DNA from: Promethearchaeota archaeon
GTDB lineage: Archaea > Asgardarchaeota > Thorarchaeia > Thorarchaeales > Thorarchaeaceae
Direction of reading: 5' to 3'
Length of the DNA: 64,000 bases
Assembly: GCA_014728035.1 (NCBI GenBank)
Contig: WJMJ01000059.1
Span: forward strand, 186,001 to 250,000
The number at the start of each line of letters is the position of its first letter. Position 1 is the first letter of the stretch. Shown here piece by piece: positions 16,964 through 24,108 of the stretch. The notes under the pieces were generated by a model. That model did not search any database, had not been told where the DNA came from, and saw nothing but the letters and a program-made list of their open reading frames with translations. The position numbers and the translations under genes are program-made.

Positions 16964-18148
16964 ATGTCAAGAAGGAATAATTCAATCCAGAACATGGGAG
17001 CAAACAGAATGCAGCGTTCGGGACCACGAAGAATGCAATGGCTGGATATAGCAAAAGGGTTTGGAATAATAATTGTAATGATTATCCATTCCATCATGCC
17101 CGTGGTAAATGCCATCTCGACGCATCTGAGTAGTTTTGTGATTCCACTATTTTTCTTTATGGCTGGAATAACCTATAATAATGAAAAGCATCGGGGCCGA
17201 TTGACAAGATTTGCAAAGACTCGGGGAAAACGTTTCTTGATTCCTTACTTTATTATCTACATTTTTGTTCTTCTGGTTCTTGTTCCTGCTAGTATCTTTG
17301 TCGAGCTTCCTATTACAGCAAATGAGCTATTTTTCTGGTTCATTTATGGTGCTGGTCCTCCATACATGGCCCTTCACATCTGGTTTTTACCAGTACTGTT
17401 CTTTGGGCTTCTTCTCTTTGCTGTTGGAGATCGTATTGCAAATGGGAATGAGTTTGCGCTTTTTGGAATTTTCGTTCTCTTAATGCCCCTTGCAGCATAT
17501 TTTCTTTGGATTATGTTTCAGCCCGTGCTTATACCCTGGCACCTCAGTAGTATTATGTTGGCATCGATCTTCGTATATGTTGGAAATACATTCCGATATA
17601 AGCGGGGTTTGACCCCCCTCACCAAGGACAATACTATCCTTGATATTCTTGCAGTTGTTATCTTATCTGCTATTACCCTTTTAGTATCCCAATTGAACGG
17701 ATATGTGGATATGGCAATGGATAACTATGGGGTATCACCTTTCTTGTATCTCATAACCGGAATCACGGGCTCGATTCTGATTCTTGTCCTATCTCATCTT
17801 ATGACAAAAAGCTCTCACGCTAGCCGATTCATGCTTGCATATGGTAGTCAGTCTCAAGAGATTTATGAGAGTCATCCTGCAGGGTTTCCTCTTACTGCCG
17901 GGCTGTTTATACTTCTTGGATTTTCCATTGCTGATTTAGCTAATTTGCATCTAGTACTATGGCCAGCAAGGTTTATTGCTGCTATGCTTGTTGGTTACTA
18001 CTTTGTAAAATATGGTGTCAACAGAAGCAGAGTACTATCCTTCATCTTCAGAGGTGTTGCAAAGACTGAGGCCGGAAGAAAGACTAGTAAACTACCTGGT
18101 TCTGAGAAGCCCACTGAGCTGCCGTATTCGAAGCATTCGGAAAGTTGA
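16964..18148 (+). CDS. Acyltransferase-3 family membrane protein
   Basis: This 394-residue protein has about ten transmembrane helices. The N-terminal RRMQWLDIAKGFGIIIVMIIHSIMP and FVIPLFFFMAGITY match acyltransferase-3 (OafA/NodX) proteins, in which the early His (here in IIHSIMP) is needed for acyl transfer to sugars at the membrane. The likely role is modification of a cell-surface glycan or lipid headgroup. Its last 57 nt overlap the convergent gene ending at 18092. Confidence 0.85.
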   Translation: MSRRNNSIQNMGANRMQRSGPRRMQWLDIAKGFGIIIVMIIHSIMPVVNAISTHLSSFVIPLFFFMAGITYNNEKHRGRLTRFAKTRGKRFLIPYFIIYIFVLLVLVPASIFVELPITANELFFWFIYGAGPPYMALHIWFLPVLFFGLLLFAVGDRIANGNEFALFGIFVLLMPLAAYFLWIMFQPVLIPWHLSSIMLASIFVYVGNTFRYKRGLTPLTKDNTILDILAVVILSAITLLVSQLNGYVDMAMDNYGVSPFLYLITGITGSILILVLSHLMTKSSHASRFMLAYGSQSQEIYESHPAGFPLTAGLFILLGFSIADLANLHLVLWPARFIAAMLVGYYFVKYGVNRSRVLSFIFRGVAKTEAGRKTSKLPGSEKPTELPYSKHSES

Positions 18149-19003
18149 TTCGCATTCGATTTCTGCCTTAGTACGTTCATGAAGATCCATTGCCATAAAA
18201 TCTCCATTAATCCAAAATCCTTCCTCTTTGTGACTTAACATACATTCGGGAAACAGATATGTTCCCTTTGGGGTTCTATATGATTCTAAATCTCCGAGTG
18301 CTTTTCTAAACCATTTACTCTCTTGAATAATCCATAGTGGTGCTAGCAATTCCAAAATGAGTAGTAAGTTGTTTTGTCGTTTTTCCACTTTTGAAATGAT
18401 GCTTGACAAGAGATAGTCACATCTTTCAGCTTGACTCATCTCATTCTTTTTCACTTCTTTACACACTTGAAAAACAATTTCCTCTATTTGATTTCGAGTG
18501 AATTCGTTTTTCATGAGGGTCTGCATATGGCTAAGACCAATGACATCATAAATTGAAATGTTCTGAGGATTTTTGTTCAAGTCCCCAAGTCTGTCGTGAT
18601 ACATGTTTTGGACTGGACGTATGGAACCATATCCTGTTAGAGAAAGAAATGCGCTTACGATTTGACAATCCTGGGATTTCGGATCATTGTTTCGCTTCAA
18701 CCAAACTCGATACGGCAAGGTCTTTAGATCAAAGAGCTGCATTCCAGCCCGTATTCCCATTTGGAATAGTATGCCCATTATATTTTCGAATGCGTAGAGA
18801 GATGCTGAGTGGATTGATTCTGAATTGATTTCATTTGGTATTGCTTCGACCAGCTCCACTATGGCTGGGTCCATTTCCAACACGGAGAATGTTCTTCCAA
18901 CTTCTCCAATATCTGGTCTGTCTAGAATGTCAATCAAAGTACGAAATTTCACAGTGGTACCTGCGTTATTGACCAGCCAGTTAGTCAGCTCGAAATCCTG
19001 TAT
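18092..19003 (-). CDS. Hypothetical protein, uncertain (AUA?) start
   Basis: This helical protein of about 300 residues is not firmly recognised. The C-terminal part (GTYLFPECMLSHKE, GDFMAMDLHE, CESTFRMLRIRQL) recalls alpha/alpha-barrel proteins of the prenyltransferase or terpenoid-cyclase type, a weak resemblance. The frame stays open to TTG at 19090, exactly where divergent pyrE begins. A strong AGGAGGT (19017-19011) lies 7 nt before an ATA codon at 19003, which is the best-placed start. The 3' end overlaps the acyltransferase gene. Confidence 0.6.
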   Translation of the reverse strand: MQDFELTNWLVNNAGTTVKFRTLIDILDRPDIGEVGRTFSVLEMDPAIVELVEAIPNEINSESIHSASLYAFENIMGILFQMGIRAGMQLFDLKTLPYRVWLKRNNDPKSQDCQIVSAFLSLTGYGSIRPVQNMYHDRLGDLNKNPQNISIYDVIGLSHMQTLMKNEFTRNQIEEIVFQVCKEVKKNEMSQAERCDYLLSSIISKVEKRQNNLLLILELLAPLWIIQESKWFRKALGDLESYRTPKGTYLFPECMLSHKEEGFWINGDFMAMDLHERTKAEIECESTFRMLRIRQLSGLLRTR

Positions 19004-19089
19004 TGTAGAAACCTCCTGTTTTCGTGGATAACATAGAGCAAAGCGCAGAGTTAATAGAAGTTGTTTTCTGTCGTGTTTATGAAAATGCA

Positions 19090-19806
19090 ATGAATACTTC
19101 AGTTGATTTAGCTCACTTAAAAAAAGAGATTATGCAGGATATATACAACAATCGTATGCTCCTTACTTCAAAACGTGACCGTCCTGAGGGCTGGACTTTG
19201 CATTCCGGTCTCTGGAGTCCATTCTATATACAACTGCGAATTCTTAGCTCATTTCCTTCCACTCTGAAGAAAGTCGGTGTAGCAATGACTCGATTGATTC
19301 ATGAAAAAGTTCCTCATGTTGATAGGATTGTTGGCATTGCTTTTGCTGGGGTTCCCATTGCTACAGCTATTTCGTTGGAATCGCGGATTCCTTCATGCCA
19401 TACCAGAAAACTATCCGGTGTTCGCAGCTCCGATGAACTATCAGAAGCTCTCTCATCTTATGGTCAACACTCACTACTGGAAGGAGAAATAAATGATGGT
19501 GATGTTTTGTGTTTAGTTGACGACCTTGTTACTGGGATGACGAGCAAGTTGGTCGCACGCGACCAGATTCAAGCAGAAATTAAAAGACGCAACTTGACCG
19601 ATGTCATATGTGAGGATATTGTAGTAATCGTAGATCGTCAACAGGGCGCTGTAGAAAAAGCAAAAGCAGCTGGATTAAACCTCTATTCCTTAATTGATTT
19701 TGTTGATGAAGGTTTACCCTTTTTGAAAGATCTCATGGTAAAAGAGGAATACGAACTTGTGTCGGGCTACTTGACAAATCCTCAAGATTTTCAACCAGGT
19801 GATTGA
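19090..19806 (+). CDS. pyrE: Orotate phosphoribosyltransferase-like protein
   Basis: This 238-residue phosphoribosyltransferase starts at ATG 19090 (MNTSVDLAHLKKEIM). The PRPP-binding motif VLCLVDDLVTGMTSK has the paired Asp residues, and TLHSGLWSPFYIQLRIL plus GIAFAGVPIATAIS are typical of OPRTases. It should convert orotate and PRPP to OMP in pyrimidine synthesis. It is longer than usual (about 180-210 residues), with an extra C-terminal helix. An upstream GTG/TTG extension is possible but would overlap the divergent gene. Confidence 0.88.
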   Translation: MNTSVDLAHLKKEIMQDIYNNRMLLTSKRDRPEGWTLHSGLWSPFYIQLRILSSFPSTLKKVGVAMTRLIHEKVPHVDRIVGIAFAGVPIATAISLESRIPSCHTRKLSGVRSSDELSEALSSYGQHSLLEGEINDGDVLCLVDDLVTGMTSKLVARDQIQAEIKRRNLTDVICEDIVVIVDRQQGAVEKAKAAGLNLYSLIDFVDEGLPFLKDLMVKEEYELVSGYLTNPQDFQPGD

Positions 19807-19849
19807 TATCCATTATCCTTATCTCACATGTAGTATATGTAGTTGAAAT

Positions 19850-20299
19850 ATGAGTCGTCGTGAGAATCCAGTATACAATATGTTGAATTTGGCTCTTGCC
19901 AATTCATTGAATCATATTCAGTTCTATATGGACGCTGCTAATGTGGTTGAAACTCCTAAGATTAAAGCTCTATTATTGGTTCTTGCAGAAGCTGAGGAGG
20001 AGCTGGCTGAGAAAATTGAGGATATGATGCTAACCGGAATTGTAGACGAAGTGGTTGAAGCTGCTGATATGGACTTGCAGGATCCCGATGAAACCCCTTT
20101 CGATTTAACACGTGAAGATTCAGACCCGCGGATATTCATATGCAACAAAGCTCTACGACAAGAAGTAAACGGATTTTCATTCTATCGTTCAATTGCATTT
20201 CGCGCCAAATCTCCAGTTGTGAAACGACTTTTCACATTCTTTGCAAATTTCAAAATGGAACAGATTAAGAAAATTCGGAAAATTTGCAAAACCTTCTGA
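19850..20299 (+). CDS. Ferritin/rubrerythrin-like four-helix protein
   Basis: This 149-residue, fully helical protein has the spacing of a ferritin-like bundle: helix A with HIQFYMDAANVV, helix B with ALLLVLAEAEEELAEKIEDM, helix C with ALRQEVNGFSFYRSIAF and helix D with FTFFANFKMEQIKKI. The canonical E-x-x-H pairs of diiron sites are not evident, so metal binding is doubtful. It lies 43 nt after pyrE on the same strand. Confidence 0.6.
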   Translation: MSRRENPVYNMLNLALANSLNHIQFYMDAANVVETPKIKALLLVLAEAEEELAEKIEDMMLTGIVDEVVEAADMDLQDPDETPFDLTREDSDPRIFICNKALRQEVNGFSFYRSIAFRAKSPVVKRLFTFFANFKMEQIKKIRKICKTF

Positions 20300-20367
20300 T
20301 TTTCTCTTTTCATCTAATGTATGCATTCAATGGACGTTTCAGACGTTTCTAGGATTCTAACCTGTTT

Positions 20368-20387
20368 ATTAGAACACGTGTTCTAAT
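20368..20387. promoter_or_regulatory. Perfect 20-bp palindrome, probable operator
   Basis: ATTAGAACACGTGTTCTAAT reads the same on both strands. A second inverted pair, TTCTA-N7-TAGAA, follows at 20390-20406. The TA-rich tract at 20430-20460 (ATATATTTATATATAATTG) looks like a TATA element for the genes starting after 20468. The repeated TTCTA/TAGAA half-site suggests a dimeric regulator. Confidence 0.6.
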
Positions 20388-20563
20388 TATTCTACATTAT
20401 TTAGAAGAACATCTATTCGAATAAAAACATAGATATATTTATATATAATTGATTATATACTATTCTTGTGACGGCCGGGAGGTCGAACAAAGACAACTCT
20501 CTCTACCACTTCCACTGGAAGTGAAGGGGTAGGGGGGATTGGAGCAGTAAACTGGTGAACGAC

Positions 20564-20944
20564 GTGATCGATGATAAATCCGTATTTATTCCGCCCATTG
20601 TTCTGGCGGAGTTTGAAGAGTTCAGACATTTCGCACGGCAGGCAGCAATAGTAGCCTATAAGCCCGAGTATTTCCACAGCCCATTTCTCGATGACACAAA
20701 GAGACTAAGACGAATTACACTCAATGCGATTGGTGTTAGAGTGAAGGGTGTAGCATTGACGTTCAAGTATGTCTTGGATTACAACACTCTTTGTGACCCA
20801 TCAAAGACATGGGACGAACAAGTTGCAGAAGTGGATGATCTCATGAGCAGTGTGGTCAACTGTCTCAGAGAAGAAAGCACACTTGTACGTGGTAGTTTGG
20901 ATACTGAAACCGCTTTAGGCGAAACTTTGGTAATGCGCCCGTGA
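20564..20944 (+). CDS. Hypothetical protein
   Basis: This 126-residue soluble protein is unrecognised. GTG at 20564 is preferred because GGTGA lies 5-6 nt upstream; a GTG at 20555 overlaps that site. It is helical with an HFARQAAIVAYKPEYF segment and a VKGVALTFKYVLDY segment. In the same frame, 33 nt upstream of 20555, a TGA ends a short leaderless-type ORF (20468-20524). Confidence 0.6.
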   Translation: MIDDKSVFIPPIVLAEFEEFRHFARQAAIVAYKPEYFHSPFLDDTKRLRRITLNAIGVRVKGVALTFKYVLDYNTLCDPSKTWDEQVAEVDDLMSSVVNCLREESTLVRGSLDTETALGETLVMRP

Positions 20945-21078
20945 ACTGTGCATGCTTCACAAACCGCATTTGTCTGGAAGAATAGCTGCTTCCCCCTACC
21001 CATATTTAGAAAGGGCCTGCTCCAGTCCCTACACCAAAAATCATATGCGATGCTGTAATCGATAGAGTGTGAACCAAA

Positions 21079-21600
21079 GTGAATGAAGTCGAACCAGTCG
21101 AGGACCTATTTCCTCGAATATTAGAAAAGTTCAATGAACATCCTAGAGGGTGGAGGGTGCTAAGCACACCGCATGGAGAGATGCTATTTGTTGGAACTGA
21201 CACTTCTTTTCAGGTAAAAGCAATTCCTTTGGGCCCCAAAAAATTCACAGGCGCCGGAATGGAGATTTCTAGTCCGAGAAAAGTTATTGATACTTTGAGA
21301 AGAACACCTGAATATGGACTACGTCCCTTGAAACGAGTTGACCTTCAAAAACTTATGGCGTCTATGGAAAATCCTAGTCTTACTTCTGAACACCTCCAAG
21401 AGATTATTCAGCGGGCTCCTATAGCTCCCCATGAAATCAATCCCGAACTTGAGAATCCTTTTCTAACTGGTCCTGTGCTTACTAGGCCTGACTTGAGTTC
21501 TATAAGTACAGAAATTGGAACATCACAGAAACGTCTTGATGAATATGCTCGAGAGAATTTTCGGAAACGCTATCCTATGCGTGCGGGTATGTATTTTTGA
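21079..21600 (+). CDS. Hypothetical protein
   Basis: This 173-residue soluble protein starts with GTG (MNEVEPVEDLFPRIL). The N-terminal half (1-80) is alpha/beta, with GEMLFVGTDTSFQVKAIPLG; the C-terminal half is Pro-rich and probably flexible, ending in RENFRKRYPMRAGMYF. I do not recognise a family. It precedes the longin-domain gene by 68 nt on the same strand, so the two could be functionally linked. Confidence 0.65.
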   Translation: MNEVEPVEDLFPRILEKFNEHPRGWRVLSTPHGEMLFVGTDTSFQVKAIPLGPKKFTGAGMEISSPRKVIDTLRRTPEYGLRPLKRVDLQKLMASMENPSLTSEHLQEIIQRAPIAPHEINPELENPFLTGPVLTRPDLSSISTEIGTSQKRLDEYARENFRKRYPMRAGMYF

Positions 21601-21667
21601 TTCATACCCGAAAGACTATACCGATAATTGAATCATCCCGTCATGTTATATTGGAGCTTTAAATTTA

Positions 21668-22156
21668 ATGATTCGAAATATAATCATACTTGATGATGTT
21701 GGCAGACATCTTTTTGCTACAAACTTTGGAGCGTGTCACTCTTTAGGTGAGGACTCTGAAGCATTAACTGGTTTCATTAGTGCTCTCCATTCATTTGGTC
21801 ATGACCTCTCTGGCTCTGGAGTTGATGAGATTCAATTTGGTGACCTCTATATTCTTCTTTTACACAGACAGAATCTGATATTCGCATTAACTGCTGATGA
21901 TGATGCTGCTGAAAAAAACAAAGTGAAGCTTGGGATAATATCGGATATGTTTCTTAAACACTATCAAGCAGTTCTATCAAACCTAAGTGATTCGGATGTT
22001 CTTGATTCTTTTGCTGAATTTGAAGACTTATTGTTACAGAATGATTTAGTGATGAAAAATTGTGGAAAGCTTGATGACTGTAGTCAATGTCCTAATCGTA
22101 CGAAATCCCTTCCGCTTGATATGATTTCAGGACCTACTAATGATACTGAAACATGA
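21668..22156 (+). CDS. Longin-domain protein
   Basis: Residues 1-110 look like a longin/SRX fold: beta-hairpin IRNIIILDDVGRHLFATNF, helix ALTGFISALHSFGHDL, strands VDEIQFGDLYILLLHRQNLIFALTA, and a closing helix KLGIISDMFLKHYQAVL. Longin domains are found in SNAREs, adaptor and coatomer small subunits and signal-recognition receptor alpha; they are expanded in Asgard archaea, often as GTPase partners. A short C-terminal tail has three cysteines in KNCGKLDDCSQCPNR. No GTPase gene is adjacent. Confidence 0.7.
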   Translation: MIRNIIILDDVGRHLFATNFGACHSLGEDSEALTGFISALHSFGHDLSGSGVDEIQFGDLYILLLHRQNLIFALTADDDAAEKNKVKLGIISDMFLKHYQAVLSNLSDSDVLDSFAEFEDLLLQNDLVMKNCGKLDDCSQCPNRTKSLPLDMISGPTNDTET

Positions 22157-22228
22157 CCAATCTTGTGTATAGTCTGCGTTGAAACTCTATCTAATATATT
22201 GAAAATACACAAGCTAATTCGATTTGTA

Positions 22229-23305
22229 ATGAACATCCGATTGCTAATCTTGGCTATTCTCTTAGTTTCACTCACATATACTCCTACCACTCGTGGTATA
22301 GCAGCAGAAGACCAGGTATCTGATATTAACGCACTTGTTCTTATTGGTGACTATTTTGGTTGGAATTATTTTGATGTCCGGGATATTCTATTATCTTGGG
22401 GCGTATCCGTAACAACGGTGGCATATTCACTTGATCATGAGATTCCCTCATGTTCCAATAGAGAACCACGACCAATAACTGCAGATCTATTGTTTTCTGA
22501 ATGCAGTAATGATATGTTACTTGATTATGACTGCCTAATCATCCCTTCTGGAGGTCAGTGGCATACACTATCATCAAGTGCTCGTGTTGTTGAATTCATC
22601 ACTGCTGCATATGAACGCGGACTTGTGGTTTCTTCAATATGTATTGGAAACCAAGTACTTGGCCAGGCTGATGATGTTGTTAATGGGTCTCGTGTAGCTT
22701 CATATACTGGTTCGAATGAACGAATGCATAGTGCAGGTGCAATACCAGTTTCTGGAACCGAAGTGGTAGCTGATGGTAGAATAATCACAGGCGGTGGTGG
22801 AGGTAGCATATCTGGAGGTGGCTATACGGTCGCACCGACCTATCAAACTTGTGCTTCAATAGTGTCTGAGATTCTAAAGGTATCTTATCTAGACTCTCTT
22901 CTCATTGAATCTGTCCCATCAGAATCTGCTGGTTTTTCCTATTTAGCACAGGTTGAAATCAACAATCCGTCTCTTGAATATTCGTTTCTCAATTCAACTG
23001 AAATCGAGTCGGTCAGTCTGGAGATTGTGTCTGTTACTGGAGAGATTATTGATGAGATAGACCTTACCGGCGATTCAGGAGTGTACTTTGGTTCTTTCAG
23101 TGTTGAGTCTGGCACATATCAGACTAACATCAAGGTCACTACTGTGGACAAAGTGTTGGACATATCGCACGATGTTGAACCAATCAATACAGGTATAGCA
23201 ATTAATCCATTGATAATTGGAGCTCTATCTGTATCTATAACAATTGCAGTTGTAATGATAGTAATTATCGCTCGCAGGCGTCAGAATATGCAATCAATCA
23301 ATTAA
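22229..23305 (+). CDS. Membrane-anchored extracellular DJ-1/PfpI-like protein
   Basis: ATG 22229 gives a clear signal peptide (MNIRLLILAILLVSLTYTPTT). A DJ-1/PfpI domain follows (about 30-235), with the nucleophile-elbow Cys in VVSSICIGNQVLG, then a beta-rich domain (about 245-335) and a C-terminal transmembrane helix with RRR after it. The catalytic domain would lie outside the cell. No Shine-Dalgarno is seen; TAATATATT 29-37 nt upstream suggests a leaderless mRNA. The function is likely a class-I glutamine-amidotransferase-like hydrolase or protease, substrate unknown. Confidence 0.82.
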   Translation: MNIRLLILAILLVSLTYTPTTRGIAAEDQVSDINALVLIGDYFGWNYFDVRDILLSWGVSVTTVAYSLDHEIPSCSNREPRPITADLLFSECSNDMLLDYDCLIIPSGGQWHTLSSSARVVEFITAAYERGLVVSSICIGNQVLGQADDVVNGSRVASYTGSNERMHSAGAIPVSGTEVVADGRIITGGGGGSISGGGYTVAPTYQTCASIVSEILKVSYLDSLLIESVPSESAGFSYLAQVEINNPSLEYSFLNSTEIESVSLEIVSVTGEIIDEIDLTGDSGVYFGSFSVESGTYQTNIKVTTVDKVLDISHDVEPINTGIAINPLIIGALSVSITIAVVMIVIIARRRQNMQSIN

Positions 23306-23366
23306 TACCGTTGAAGAAAGTGAAAATTTGGTCTATGAACTGATTGAAGTATGATTGTATAGAAAA

Positions 23367-23444
23367 TGGTGGGCCGAGCCGGATTCGAACCAGCGATCAC
23401 CGCACTGTCAATGCGGTATCATAGCCGAGCTAGACCATCGGCCC
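23367..23444 (-). tRNA. tRNA-Val(GAC)
   Basis: Acceptor GGGCCGA pairs with TCGGCCC and CCA is encoded. The anticodon arm is CCGCA-TTGACAG-TGCGG, with anticodon GAC. The T arm is GCTGG-TTCGAAT-CCGGC. It has no intron and is close in sequence to the intron-bearing tRNA-Val(CAC) at 58554-58658. Confidence 0.96.
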
Positions 23445-23535
23445 ATTAATTCTTTGCACCACGTTAGGAGATTAAAAAGATTGTGTCTTTGCCAAAAGTG
23501 TAGGCGATTATTAGGGCCAGTCATAACTAGTCTTC

Positions 23536-23772
23536 ATGACAATACGAAAATGGCGGGTCATTGATGGTCATGTGTATCGCCTATCTGGCAAATATGATGA
23601 TATGCGACAGGCATTAGCTAAGGTGCAAAGTCTGCGTGAAGAATCATCAACCGCTGTAATCGAAACAGCTGAAGGTTTATGGTTGGTATATTGGAAACCA
23701 AGATTGGATATTGAACGGTGTTCTAGTCTTTATGCAATACACAACCAGTCGAAGTGCAATTCATTGGATTAA
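23536..23772 (+). CDS. Small hypothetical protein
   Basis: This 78-residue protein starts MTIRKWRVIDGHVYRLSGKYDDM. It is predicted alpha/beta, with a WLVYWKPRLD strand near the C-terminus. The family is not recognised. It lies 31 nt upstream of the interrupted gene at 23803, on the same strand, so the two probably formed one small operon before the insertion. Confidence 0.6.
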   Translation: MTIRKWRVIDGHVYRLSGKYDDMRQALAKVQSLREESSTAVIETAEGLWLVYWKPRLDIERCSSLYAIHNQSKCNSLD

Positions 23773-23802
23773 ATTAAATATCATTATTGTTGAGATGAAA
23801 GT

Positions 23803-24108
23803 ATGACATTGGATAGGATTCGTAATGATGACTCTACGGATGAACACATCAAAACGATTGAAGAAATGGGGTGTGTCGTTTCCTTAGAGAACCTTGGCGT
23901 ATTTGAAAAGATGATTCGAAACCATCTCCCCACTACTACTATCAATATTTCCCAGTGGACATTCTATGCTATCAGATCTCTCCTTTTGATTTGCAGAGAG
24001 CATAATCTTCGCATCCAAATGATATATGATGGCACTCATATCACCGTTGATTGTTACTTGGACAAACTTGGACATCAAGCAGTCCGTCCAGCAACGGTAC
24101 TGGACTGA
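23803..24108 (+). pseudogene. Host gene split by the IS607-type element (5' part)
   Basis: The host-derived part runs MTLDRIRNDDSTDEHIKT... to about ITVDCY at 24055. After that the frame enters the terminal repeat of the element and ends 16 codons later inside tnpB antisense sequence. The missing C-terminus is found across the element at 26627-26715. The family is not recognised; together with its neighbour at 23536 it forms a pair of small unknown proteins. Confidence 0.65.
24056..24075. repeat. Terminal repeat, tnpB (right) end
   Basis: ACTTGGACAAACTTGGACAT is an 18/20 inverted match to the other end at 26606-26625. It abuts the tnpB stop codon, so any guide (omega) RNA scaffold must overlap the tnpB 3' coding sequence. 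Its guide would come from the interrupted host gene. Confidence 0.75.

Noticed and set aside
20468-20944. Selenocysteine or readthrough at TGA 20522
   Set aside because: There is no known archaeal SECIS-like element or selenoprotein family here; a leader ORF or chance is simpler.
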